The position numbers and the translations under genes were made by a program. A DNA stretch of 64,000 bases from Sphingobium amiense. GTDB lineage: Bacteria > Pseudomonadota > Alphaproteobacteria > Sphingomonadales > Sphingomonadaceae. The stretch spans positions 3,286,001 through 3,350,000 of the forward strand of contig NZ_AP018664.1 of the NCBI RefSeq assembly GCF_003967075.1, in the 5' to 3' direction. Positions 8,343-16,722 of this stretch are shown one piece after another. How positions within the stretch are numbered: the first letter of the stretch is position 1; the number at the start of each line of letters is the position of its first letter. Below the pieces are notes generated by a model that worked only from the letters and a program-made list of their open reading frames with translations, was not told the DNA's origin and ran no database searches.

Positions 8343-9137
8343 TCAGAAAGGCAGCCAGTTCCGCTTTTCGGTGAACTTCATATAGCCCGCATTGACACCC
8401 AGCCGGTAACCGACGCCAAGACGGATGGGGATCAGCACTACGTCGCCCCAGCGCAGATAGCTGGCGGTAAAGCCCCCCACCAGATAGGCGGTGCCTTCCG
8501 CTGCGGGGAAACGGTGGTAGAGATCCTGCGTGTCGTAGAGATTGTAGACGAGCACGAAGGTGTTGGACGCGTTGCCGCCCACATCGAAGCCGATCGACGG
8601 CCCGGTCCAGTAGACCTCCCGCTTGCCCTCGATCTTGTGGGTCAGCGTGCCCGAGCCATAACGCAGCCCCACGACGAAGGCGCCCGATGCCTCCCGCCCG
8701 GCGATATAGGCGTTGGGGCGGCCCTGATCCTTCAGGATTTTCTCGATGATACCCGCCAGCCCTTCCGCACCCTTTCCGAATACGCCTTCGGCTGCGCCGA
8801 TCAGATCGTCCTGCTGGTAGGAATCGCCCGGCGCGATGGCGGCTGGCGGGGAATTCTGCGTGACCGGAGCGCCCGTAGCAGTGGTGGCGCTGCCCGAAGG
8901 TGCTGGCTGAGGCGCAGGAGCGGCAGGCTCGCGGCGGACGGTGGGATCGACGCCCGGATCAGTGGGCGCAGAACGTGCCGGGGGCGGCGGCGCGAGATCG
9001 GCGTCGATGGCGGTGTTGGGATCGACAGTGCGCACCTGCGCGCCCGCTAGCGGGCTGAAGGCAAGGCCCGCCAGCGCGCCTGCCCAGAGTGCCGCCCGCG
9101 CCATATGCGACCCCGCGCGCCCGGTGATGCCCATCAT
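8343..9137 (-). CDS. DUF1134 protein, EipA-like envelope integrity factor
   Basis: 264 residues with a signal peptide (ARAALWAGALAGLAFSPLAGA|QV) and a Pro-rich linker up to about residue 100. The C-terminal DUF1134 domain shows IEKILKDQGRPNAYIAGREASGAF, GLRYGSGTL, the WTGPSIGFDVGGNASNTFVLVYNL core and the ending GVNAGYMKFTEKRNWLPF. DUF1134 includes Brucella/Caulobacter EipA, a periplasmic protein needed for envelope integrity (family knowledge). Start ATG 9137 has GGGGAG upstream; the next codon is also ATG. It converges on dinB with four bases between stops, and the tRNA gene lies upstream in the opposite direction. Confidence 0.87.
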   Translation of the reverse strand: MMGITGRAGSHMARAALWAGALAGLAFSPLAGAQVRTVDPNTAIDADLAPPPPARSAPTDPGVDPTVRREPAAPAPQPAPSGSATTATGAPVTQNSPPAAIAPGDSYQQDDLIGAAEGVFGKGAEGLAGIIEKILKDQGRPNAYIAGREASGAFVVGLRYGSGTLTHKIEGKREVYWTGPSIGFDVGGNASNTFVLVYNLYDTQDLYHRFPAAEGTAYLVGGFTASYLRWGDVVLIPIRLGVGYRLGVNAGYMKFTEKRNWLPF

Positions 9138-9366
9138 TGTCGTTACTCCCCGCAAAGCCCGCTTCGTCATTCCTGCGCCGCAGAATAGCGGGAAGGAAGC
9201 TGAAACCGCAATGAACGAAAGCCGATCCGAGTCGCGATTGCGCCGGTCCGATGTTTTTGCCGTCGAGGCCGCCCATGAAAAATCGCATTGCAGGACCGTT
9301 GCCATGCCGCAAAGCCCCCGCTATAGCCGCGCCCTAGCCACTGTCCGCTTGCGGGCAAATCCGTGC

Positions 9367-9458
9367 GGAGACGTGGGTGAGTGGCTGAAACCAGCGGTTT
9401 GCTAAACCGTCGTAGCCTTAAGGGGCTACCGAGGGTTCGAATCCCTCCGTCTCCGCCA
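9367..9458 (+). tRNA. tRNA-Ser (GCU anticodon)
   Basis: 92 bases including an encoded CCA. The acceptor stem GGAGACG/CGTCTCC is perfect (9367-9373 with 9448-9454). The anticodon loop TTGCTAA places GCT at 9401-9403, reading AGC/AGU. A long class II variable arm (GTAGCCTTAAGGGGCTAC) is typical of tRNA-Ser, and the T arm contains GGTTCGAATCC. A short T-run follows at about 9461-9465 and may end the transcript. Confidence 0.97.
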
Positions 9459-9487
9459 CCTTTTTCCGTAGTCCTCTGATTTTCCGG

Positions 9488-10783
9488 TTACGCAGGTGGC
9501 GCGAACCGTTGCGACAGGCTGTGGTAGAGCCGGTCCTTGCACACCAGTTGCGCGGCGAAATCGGCGATCAGGGCGGTCGCGAGCAGAGGCAGGAGCAGGC
9601 CTCGGCTGGCGGTCGTTTCCGATATGATGATGACGGCGGTAAGCGGTGCGCGCACCACCCCGGTGAAATAGCCGATCATGCCCAGCAGAACGATCGCGCC
9701 GGGCGGATAGGAGGGGAAGATGCTGCGCAGCATGTCGCCAACGCCCGCTCCCACCGATAGCGATGGGGCGAAGATGCCGCCGGGCAGTCCCGAAACCGCC
9801 GTCGCCAGCGTGGCGGCGAACTTTGCGCCGCCAAACCAGAAGGGCACGTCCGATCCGGCGATCATCGCGTTCGCGGTCTGATAGCCCGTGCCCCATGTGA
9901 GGCCGGTGAAAACGCCCAGCAGCGCCACCACCAGCCCGCAACATCCGGCGAAACGCACGGGCCTCGCCCGCAGCCATGCAATAGGCGACCATGTCGCGCG
10001 TCCCGCAGCCAGCATCGCGCGCGAGAATGAGCCGCCCGCCAGACCGCCCAATATACCAGCGACAGGGGCTGCGACTATTGCCTCGCGTACCCCCAGGGTC
10101 TGATGCATCACGCCGAAATAGACATAGTCCCCCGCAACGCCGAGGCTGACCATGCCCGCGATCAGCACCGCCGCCATCACCAGCAGCGTCATACGCTGTT
10201 CATAAGCGGCGGCCAGTTCCTCGATGGCGAAGGCGACGCCGGCGAGAGGGGTATTGAACGCCGCCGCCACGCCCGCCGCACCGCCTGCAATATAGACGGA
10301 GGCGCGTAACGGGATACCCATCAGCCGGTGAGCATAGGCCATGATCGCTGCGGAGACCTGAACCGTTGGACCTTCCCGTCCGACCGAGGCGCCCAGCAAC
10401 AGAGCCGACAAGGTGAGCGCGAGCTTGACGATCACGGTCTTCGCCGACACGAGGCGATCAAGTCCTGAAACGGGATCGCGCGAAGCCGCCATCACCTGCG
10501 GAATACCTGACCCGGCTGCGGCAGGAGCGATCCTGCGCGTCAGCCATACAAGACCGGCAAAGCCGATCGGCGTCACGGCGAGGGGCGCCCACCACCAGCG
10601 GCGCGCGAAACGCAGAAACAGCTCCCCCGCCTCGTCCGCCAGCCGCGCGAACAGGAGAGCGACGAGGCCGACGAGAATCGCGCCGCCCAAAATCGCGATC
10701 CGCCGCCGCCACACCAGCGCCTGCGGACCGTGGCGGCGCAGCAGGACGCGAAAGCGGTCGAATTTGTGCGGAGAGGCTCGCAT
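9488..10783 (-). CDS. clcA: CLC family chloride/proton antiporter
   Basis: Inner-membrane protein of about 431 residues with the CLC signature triad: GSGIPQV (chloride-coordinating Ser), GREGPTVQ (gating Glu) and LPGGIFAPSLSVGAG. The proton-path glutamate is kept in PLAGVAFAIEEL, which points to an H+/Cl- exchanger rather than a channel. No C-terminal CBS domains are present, as in E. coli ClcA. Three ATGs occur in a row (10789, 10786, 10783); AGGAAGG abuts the first, so the third gives the best spacing. Its 3' end faces the tRNA-Ser gene. Confidence 0.92.
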   Translation of the reverse strand: MRASPHKFDRFRVLLRRHGPQALVWRRRIAILGGAILVGLVALLFARLADEAGELFLRFARRWWWAPLAVTPIGFAGLVWLTRRIAPAAAGSGIPQVMAASRDPVSGLDRLVSAKTVIVKLALTLSALLLGASVGREGPTVQVSAAIMAYAHRLMGIPLRASVYIAGGAAGVAAAFNTPLAGVAFAIEELAAAYEQRMTLLVMAAVLIAGMVSLGVAGDYVYFGVMHQTLGVREAIVAAPVAGILGGLAGGSFSRAMLAAGRATWSPIAWLRARPVRFAGCCGLVVALLGVFTGLTWGTGYQTANAMIAGSDVPFWFGGAKFAATLATAVSGLPGGIFAPSLSVGAGVGDMLRSIFPSYPPGAIVLLGMIGYFTGVVRAPLTAVIIISETTASRGLLLPLLATALIADFAAQLVCKDRLYHSLSQRFAPPA

Positions 10784-10986
10784 CATCATCCTTCCTGGGA
10801 TGCGCCGACTTCGCTCATCACGGGAGACGAGCAGATATCGCGCGCCCTTCCCCCTAACGCACCGGGACCGCAGATGAAACCTCGCCGCTGCAAGGCCGGG
10901 GGTTACAAAAGCGTCAATGGCAACCGATCCGCGCAGATGTTAGAGCGGTTCCCCAAGACATGAGAAAAGGCCGGTTCTGACCAGCG

Positions 10987-11538
10987 ATGATGCGATCTTC
11001 CTTCGGCACATTTCGTGGACTCGTACGGCTGGCGCTGTCCTACCCGCAGACCGCTTGGGGTCTGGCGGCCCTGTCCCCGGCCGAGCCGGAGGCGGTGCGG
11101 CGGCTCGTGTTCGTGTGTCAGGGGAATATCTGCCGCAGCGCCTTTGCCGACGCGGTGGCGCAGGCAGAGGGGATGGAAAGCGCGTCCTTCGGTCTGTCGA
11201 CGGACACGGGTCGCCCCGCGCACGGTCCTGCAATCGTCGCGGCCCGCACGCTGGGCTATGAGATGGAGGGTCATAGCGCGGTCGATCGCATGGATTTCGA
11301 ACCGTGCGAAGGCGATCTTCTGCTGGCGATGGAGGTGCGGCAGATGCACCGGCTGGCGGCGGACCCGCGCCTTGGCCACCTGCCGCGCCAGCTCCTGGGC
11401 CACTGGGCGCAGCCGCGACTGCCGCATCTGCACGATCCCTACGGTCTCGACGACCGCTACATGGCGACATGCCTCGCGCGGATCGAACGGGCGGTGAAGC
11501 GGCTTATCCGCGACTATCCCGGCGCACGGCTTTCCTGA
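10987..11538 (+). CDS. Low-molecular-weight protein-tyrosine phosphatase
   Basis: 183 residues. The LMW-PTP P-loop VFVCQGNICRSAFA (C-X5-R-S) lies near residue 45, and the general-acid Asp is in the late HDPYGLDDRY motif (family DP[YF]). An N-terminal extension of about 38 residues precedes the usual domain start. Such enzymes often pair with tyrosine kinases of exopolysaccharide export, but no kinase is visible here. Its last 35 bases overlap the 3' end of the ATP-grasp gene on the other strand. Start 10987 or 10990 (two ATGs, no good ribosome binding site). Confidence 0.88.
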   Translation: MMRSSFGTFRGLVRLALSYPQTAWGLAALSPAEPEAVRRLVFVCQGNICRSAFADAVAQAEGMESASFGLSTDTGRPAHGPAIVAARTLGYEMEGHSAVDRMDFEPCEGDLLLAMEVRQMHRLAADPRLGHLPRQLLGHWAQPRLPHLHDPYGLDDRYMATCLARIERAVKRLIRDYPGARLS

Positions 11539-12721
11539 CCATCTGCACGATGTCGCGCAGAAACGGCCGGGGATCAGACAGGGCGAAGACATAGTAGCGG
11601 CTGCGCGGATCGAGGAAGCCCAGCAGATAGGCGGCGAGATCGGCGAGCGGCGTCAGGCGGAAGAAGGGATCGCCGATGCGGTCGGGCGTCAGCAGCACGC
11701 GCGCCAGACGCTTTGTTTCGGGCACCATATAGCGGGCGCGGACGCCTTCGCGCGGAGAAGGCGCGGCATCCTTCTGACCGAGCACGGCGCGGCGATAGGC
11801 TTCCCACGCGAAATGCGCGCCGCTATGATGGGCGAGCGGCAGGCTTCCCCAGAAGCGGCCATTGACTTCCATCAGCCAGTAACGGCCGGTGTCCGGCTCA
11901 TGCCGATATTCGACCATCGCCGGACCGCTCCAGTCGAGCGCGCGCAGCAGTTTTTCGGACAGGTCCATCTGCGCGGTATGATCGCCTTTCGGCTCGTCAC
12001 GGCACAGCGTCGATACGCCGCCTTCGGGCGGCCATTCGTGCAGGCGGCGGTGCTGGAACCGCAGGGTGGCGTGCCCTTCGGCCATGAACAGCATCTGGCC
12101 CAGCCCGACACCGCCGCAATATTGCTGGATAAGCGGCCAGCGCCCGATCGGAGCATAGCGGTCGAGCAGCGCCAGCAGTTCGCGCGGCGTGTGGACATAG
12201 CCGGTCTTGACCCATTCCAGACCCGCACGCTCCAGATCGGCCATGACTTCGGGGGGGTTGGCCCATTTGGCGACGAGCGGATAGCGCATCGCCTCTGCGC
12301 GGGCGGCGAAATCTTCGCCAGCCTGCGGTTGCCAGGTCTGGGGAACGAGCAGGCCGATGCGCTGCGCGATGTCGAGCGTGCGGCGCTTGTCGATGACGCT
12401 GGCGAGCGGCTCGGCCCGGGGGACGAGGATGTGGCAATCGCCGATGCGGGGCGGCAGCGCGGACAGAGCGAGGAGATCGCCCTCGGAAATCGCCAGCACC
12501 GCCCGTGCGCCGGTGCGGGCGATGAGGTCGGGCAGCCAGTCCGCCGGATCGCCCTGCGGCCGCAGCGACCAGTCGCGGCAGTGTCGCGAGGCGAGCGCGA
12601 TCGAATCGGGCGAGCGCGCGACGCCATGGACCGGCACGCCATGCGCGCCCAGCTCGCGCACGACGGTGAGCGCGATGGCGTTTTCCATGCCGATTAGGAT
12701 TGCGACGGGATGCTGGCTCAC
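11504..12721 (-). CDS. ATP-grasp domain protein (carboxylate-amine ligase type)
   Basis: 405 residues. It begins with a Rossmann-like PVAILIGMENAIALTVVRELG segment and continues through a central ATP-grasp fold: KRRTLDIAQRIGLLVPQTW, YPLVAKWANP (ATP-binding Lys), LIQQYCGG, then the metal-binding YWLMEVNGRFWGSLPLA (E-x-N-x-R). This is the form annotated as ATP-grasp or carbamoyl-phosphate-synthase-like, found in surface-polymer and peptide-ligation settings. The substrate is unknown. Start ATG overlaps the stop of the upstream deacetylase gene by four bases, so the two are translationally coupled. Confidence 0.85.
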   Translation of the reverse strand: MSQHPVAILIGMENAIALTVVRELGAHGVPVHGVARSPDSIALASRHCRDWSLRPQGDPADWLPDLIARTGARAVLAISEGDLLALSALPPRIGDCHILVPRAEPLASVIDKRRTLDIAQRIGLLVPQTWQPQAGEDFAARAEAMRYPLVAKWANPPEVMADLERAGLEWVKTGYVHTPRELLALLDRYAPIGRWPLIQQYCGGVGLGQMLFMAEGHATLRFQHRRLHEWPPEGGVSTLCRDEPKGDHTAQMDLSEKLLRALDWSGPAMVEYRHEPDTGRYWLMEVNGRFWGSLPLAHHSGAHFAWEAYRRAVLGQKDAAPSPREGVRARYMVPETKRLARVLLTPDRIGDPFFRLTPLADLAAYLLGFLDPRSRYYVFALSDPRPFLRDIVQMVRKAVRRDSRG

Positions 12722-13698
12722 TCAGGCACCAGCCGGTGTTCGTAACGCCATGTCGCCCATGCCTGCTGCGCCTGCCGCATCGCGGTGCGGAGCGCGTTCG
12801 GCGCGGCGCGGGTGAGCGGGCGCGCAGGCAGGTTCGCCAGTTGCGGATCGAGATCGGCAAAGCCCGCGCCGGTAACGCCGGGAAGCGCAGATGCGCTGCG
12901 GCACAGGCTTTCGAACCGGTTCATCACCGCACGATTGGGCCGCCGCCGGTCGCGCGAGAGCATTTCGAAACTGTGCGTCACGACGACATAGGCGGGATGC
13001 CGCTCCGCTATTGCGTGGGCAAGGCCCGCGCGCATCTCTGCCGCCGACATCGCGCAGACCTGCGCCGGGCGAAAGCCGCCGGGACGGTCGGCGATGCCGG
13101 AGACAGGCAGTTCGACGACGCCCTGCAAAAGCTGCGGCGCGATCTGCGCGGGATCGGCGGCTATGGTGCATTCGCGACCGAGATAGGCGGGGTTGACGCT
13201 GCTGTCCCAAGTGACGCCGATATGCGCGAGCGCGCGCAGCGTGTCGTCGCTGGCGCCGAAATTGCCCGCGCGAAAGGCGCGGATCGGCGGCGCTCCCGCT
13301 TCCTCCAGCCACTGTTTCGCGAGGCCGAGCAGGGCGATCTGATCGGGCAGGCTGAAGTCGCCGATGTTGCGGCCCCGTCGCCCTTCGACCGGAGACTCCG
13401 CCGCCCATTCGAGCCATTCGGTGTGGATATGCATCTGGACCTCATGGCCGCGCGAGAGGATCGCATCGACAATGGGGTGCAGGAAGGCCCGACCATGCAC
13501 CAGCGCGGGCAGCGGATCGAGGAAGAAGACGCCCGTGAGGCCGTGCCGCTCCAGCACCGCCATCTGCCAGCCGATGCCCGTCTCCTGCCCGCCCGCCTCC
13601 GCCCGGATGGACCGGCGCAGATTGTCCTCAAGCGACATGCCGCGCCGCTGGAAGGCGGCGGACAATTCGGTGTCGACGGTGACGAGGAGCGCGGTCAT
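12718..13698 (-). CDS. NodB/polysaccharide-deacetylase-like protein (WalW type)
   Basis: 326 residues. The N-terminal TALLVTVDTELS carries the early Asp pair of the NodB fold, and HEVQMHIHTEWLEW provides the His-x-His of metal-dependent polysaccharide deacetylases. FRAGNFGASDDTL and TWDSSVNP match the (R)AGxxG and DSS motifs of the family. The name WalW comes from related annotations in LPS clusters. It is first of a two-gene operon with the ATP-grasp gene. The substrate is unproven; a cell-surface glycan is a reasonable inference. Confidence 0.8.
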   Translation of the reverse strand: MTALLVTVDTELSAAFQRRGMSLEDNLRRSIRAEAGGQETGIGWQMAVLERHGLTGVFFLDPLPALVHGRAFLHPIVDAILSRGHEVQMHIHTEWLEWAAESPVEGRRGRNIGDFSLPDQIALLGLAKQWLEEAGAPPIRAFRAGNFGASDDTLRALAHIGVTWDSSVNPAYLGRECTIAADPAQIAPQLLQGVVELPVSGIADRPGGFRPAQVCAMSAAEMRAGLAHAIAERHPAYVVVTHSFEMLSRDRRRPNRAVMNRFESLCRSASALPGVTGAGFADLDPQLANLPARPLTRAAPNALRTAMRQAQQAWATWRYEHRLVPE

Positions 13699-13783
13699 GG
13701 ACGATTCCGGGAGCGGACGGACGCCTGCTTTACTCCACGAGGGTTAAGGACGGGTAATATGTCCGGTCCATGTCCGCATCGCG

Positions 13784-14278
13784 TCAGTCCAGCAAGGCGA
13801 ACTCGCCATAGCTGCCCTGAAAGAAGAGCAGCGGGCGTTCGGCCCGGTCGACCTCCAGCGCGGCGACCCGGCCGATCGCGATATGATGGTCGCCCGCTTC
13901 GTGAACGGCATCGAGCGTGCAGTCGATCCACGCGACGACATTGTCGAGGATCGGCGATCCGTTGGCCGACGCGCGATGCGCGATGTCGCGGAACTTGTCC
14001 GGTCCCGGACTGGCGATCTGGCGGCAGAGCGATAGCTGGTCCGCCGCGAGGATGTTGACGCAGAAACGGCCCAGTTTTTCGATACGGGGCCATGTGGAGG
14101 AGCTTTTCGCCGGAAAGAAGGCGACCAGCGGCGGGTCGAGCGACACGGATGTGAAGGAACCGACGACCATGCCCAGCGGCGCGCCGCCTTCCTCCACCGC
14201 GGTGATGACGCATACGCCGGTGGGATAATGGCCGAGCACCCGCCGGAAGGTCGCACTGTCGAAACCCGCTTCGCTCAC
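13784..14278 (-). CDS. Flavin reductase (FMN-binding split-barrel) family protein
   Basis: 164 residues with the flavin_reduct domain: FRRVLGHYPTGVCVITAV at the N-terminus, GMVVGSFTSVSLDPPLVAFFPAKSSSTWPRI (flavin-binding S-F-x-S and SxTW), NILA and the HHIAIGRVAAL segment. Members reduce FMN/FAD with NAD(P)H, usually for a partner monooxygenase. No monooxygenase is nearby. The start is GTG at 14278; no in-frame ATG is better placed. It sits between the deacetylase and maeB, all on the minus strand. Confidence 0.88.
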   Translation of the reverse strand: MSEAGFDSATFRRVLGHYPTGVCVITAVEEGGAPLGMVVGSFTSVSLDPPLVAFFPAKSSSTWPRIEKLGRFCVNILAADQLSLCRQIASPGPDKFRDIAHRASANGSPILDNVVAWIDCTLDAVHEAGDHHIAIGRVAALEVDRAERPLLFFQGSYGEFALLD

Positions 14279-14317
14279 ATGTCACTCCGCACGCTCAATT
14301 ATCGGCGCCCGACGCTT

Positions 14318-16579
14318 CTATAGCGCGATACCGCCTGCCGCCAGCACCGCGAGCGTCAGAAGTTCCGATGCGTTCGACGCCATGGTGGCGATCTGCACCG
14401 ATTTCTCCATCCCCACCAGCAGCGGCCCGATGAGCGAAGTCCCGCCCAGTTCACGAAGCAGCTTGGCCGATATGTTGGCCGATTGCAGCCCCGGCATGAC
14501 GAGGACGTTGGCGGGACCGGACAGGCGGCTGAACGGATAGCTCTTCATGACGGCGGGGTTGAGCGCCGCGTCGGGCGTCATTTCGCCTTCATATTCGAAA
14601 TCGACGTTGCGGCTGTCGAGGATCTTCACCGCATCGCGGACATTGTCGAGGAAGCTGCCGGGCGGATTGCCGAAATTGGAGTAGGACAGGAAGGCGACGC
14701 GCGGGTCGTGGCCCATGCGCCGGGCAACGGCGACCGTTCCTTCTGCGATGTCGGCCAGTTCGGCGGCGGTCGGACGTTCGTTGACGGTCGTATCGGCAAG
14801 GAACACCGTCTTTTCCTTCGCCACCATCACGTGAATGCCGAAAGGAGTGCGGCCGGCCGCCGGGTCCATCACCCGCTTCACCTCGCGCAGGGTCTGGGCA
14901 TAGGGGCGCGTCATGCCCGTCAGCATCGCGTCGGCGACCCCCATCTTCACCAGCAGCGTGCCGAAGATGTTGCGATCCCGGTTCACCATCCGCTCGCAGT
15001 CGCGACGCAGATAGCCGCGCCGCTGGAGCCGGGCATAGAGCAGGTCGACCATGTCGGGGACGAGCGGCGAATTGACGCTGTTGTGCAGCTCGAAGCTCTC
15101 GGGATCGCGCACGCCGAGCGCGCGCAGCCTGTCCATCACCTCGCCGCGTCCGACCAGCACGGGGATGCCATAGCCCAGCTCCCGGAACTGGATGGCGGCG
15201 CGCAGCACCACTTCCTCCTCCGCTTCGGCGAAGACGACGCGCTTGGGATGCGCCTTGGCGATCTCATAGGCGCTGGTCAGCACCGAAGTGGTGGGGTTGA
15301 GCCGCGCTTTCAAAGACTGGCGATAAGCCGCCATGTCCTCGATCGGGCGTTGCGCGACACCCGATTCCATCGCCGCCTGCGCGACGGCGGCGGGGACGAC
15401 TTCCATCAGGCGCGGGTCGAAGGGCGCGGGGATGATATAGTCCGGACCGAAGCTGTGCGCGCGGCCATAGGCTTTGGCCACTTCCTCCGGCACCGATTCA
15501 CGCGCGAGTTCGGCGATGGCCTTGGCCGCCGCGAGCTTCATCGCCTCGTTGATGCCAGTCGCCCGCACGTCGAGCGCGCCGCGGAAAATGAAGGGGAAGC
15601 CCAGGACGTTGTTGACCTGATTGGGGAAGTCCGACCGGCCCGTCGCGACGATTGCGTCGGGGCGTGCGGCCTTGGCGACCGGGGGCAGGATTTCCGGGTC
15701 CGGATTGGCCATGGCGAAGATGATCGGCCGATCGGCCATGGACTTCACCATCTCCGGCGTCATCGCGCCCGCGACCGAAAGGCCGAGGAACACGTCCGCG
15801 CCCTTCACCGCCTCGGCGAGCGAGCGCGCGTCGGTGTTTACCGCATGGGCGGACTTCCACTGGTTCATGCCCTCGGTGCGGCCCTGATAGATGACGCCCT
15901 TGCTGTCGCACATGATGACATTGTCGTGGCGCACGCCCAGCGCCTTGATGAGTTCGGTGCAACTGATCGACGCTGCACCCGCGCCGTTCACCACGACCTT
16001 CATGTCCTTCATGTCGCGGCCCGTCAGCAGCGCAGCGTTGAGGACACCTGCCGCCGCGATGATCGCGGTGCCATGCTGGTCGTCATGAAAGACCGGAATG
16101 TTCATCCGTTCCTTGAGCGTCGTTTCGATAACGAAGCATTCGGGCGCCTTGATGTCCTCAAGGTTGATGCCGCCAAAACTCGGCTCCATCAGTTCGACCG
16201 CGTCGATGAAGCGGTCGACATCCTCGGTCTTGAGTTCGATGTCGATGGAATCCACGTCGGCGAAGCGCTTGAACAGCACCGCCTTGCCCTCCATCACCGG
16301 CTTGGACGCGAGTGCGCCCAAATTGCCGAGGCCCAGGATCGCCGTGCCGTTGGAAATGACCGCGACCAGATTGCCCTTGGCCGTGTAATCATAGGCGGTA
16401 GCCGGGTCCGCCGCGATGGCGCGCACGGGAACGGCGACGCCGGGCGAGTAAGCGAGGCTGAGGTCGCGCTGCGTCGCCATCGGCTTCGACGCGATGATCT
16501 CGATCTTGCCGGGGCGACCTGTCGAGTGGAAGAACAGCGCCTCGCGCTCGGAAAATTCCACGCTGGACGTGTCGGTCAT
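14318..16579 (-). CDS. maeB: NADP-dependent malic enzyme with phosphotransacetylase-like C-terminus
   Basis: 753 residues. It oxidatively decarboxylates malate to pyruvate. The N-terminal malic domain shows [26 protein letters not shown] [29 protein letters not shown] and the NAD-binding [22 protein letters not shown] and [16 protein letters not shown] complete it (to about residue 410). From about 430 a PTA_PTB domain follows ([15 protein letters not shown] ... LFLADTTVN region), typical of MaeB and thought to sense acetyl-CoA. ATG 16579 is the family start. It is divergent from mutS with 143 bases between the starts. Confidence 0.95.
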   Translation of the reverse strand: MTDTSSVEFSEREALFFHSTGRPGKIEIIASKPMATQRDLSLAYSPGVAVPVRAIAADPATAYDYTAKGNLVAVISNGTAILGLGNLGALASKPVMEGKAVLFKRFADVDSIDIELKTEDVDRFIDAVELMEPSFGGINLEDIKAPECFVIETTLKERMNIPVFHDDQHGTAIIAAAGVLNAALLTGRDMKDMKVVVNGAGAASISCTELIKALGVRHDNVIMCDSKGVIYQGRTEGMNQWKSAHAVNTDARSLAEAVKGADVFLGLSVAGAMTPEMVKSMADRPIIFAMANPDPEILPPVAKAARPDAIVATGRSDFPNQVNNVLGFPFIFRGALDVRATGINEAMKLAAAKAIAELARESVPEEVAKAYGRAHSFGPDYIIPAPFDPRLMEVVPAAVAQAAMESGVAQRPIEDMAAYRQSLKARLNPTTSVLTSAYEIAKAHPKRVVFAEAEEEVVLRAAIQFRELGYGIPVLVGRGEVMDRLRALGVRDPESFELHNSVNSPLVPDMVDLLYARLQRRGYLRRDCERMVNRDRNIFGTLLVKMGVADAMLTGMTRPYAQTLREVKRVMDPAAGRTPFGIHVMVAKEKTVFLADTTVNERPTAAELADIAEGTVAVARRMGHDPRVAFLSYSNFGNPPGSFLDNVRDAVKILDSRNVDFEYEGEMTPDAALNPAVMKSYPFSRLSGPANVLVMPGLQSANISAKLLRELGGTSLIGPLLVGMEKSVQIATMASNASELLTLAVLAAGGIAL

Positions 16580-16722
16580 GCTGCACCCCTGTGTCGGAAC
16601 GATGGGGCTGGCCCTAGCGGCAAGATCATCCTGTGGGCAAGTGCGAGAAGCGCAAATTTCGCGGGCCATGCGGCCCCGAGGCTCTGGCCTCGCCCGCCGC
16701 TTCGCGGTATCGGCCTTCTCCC

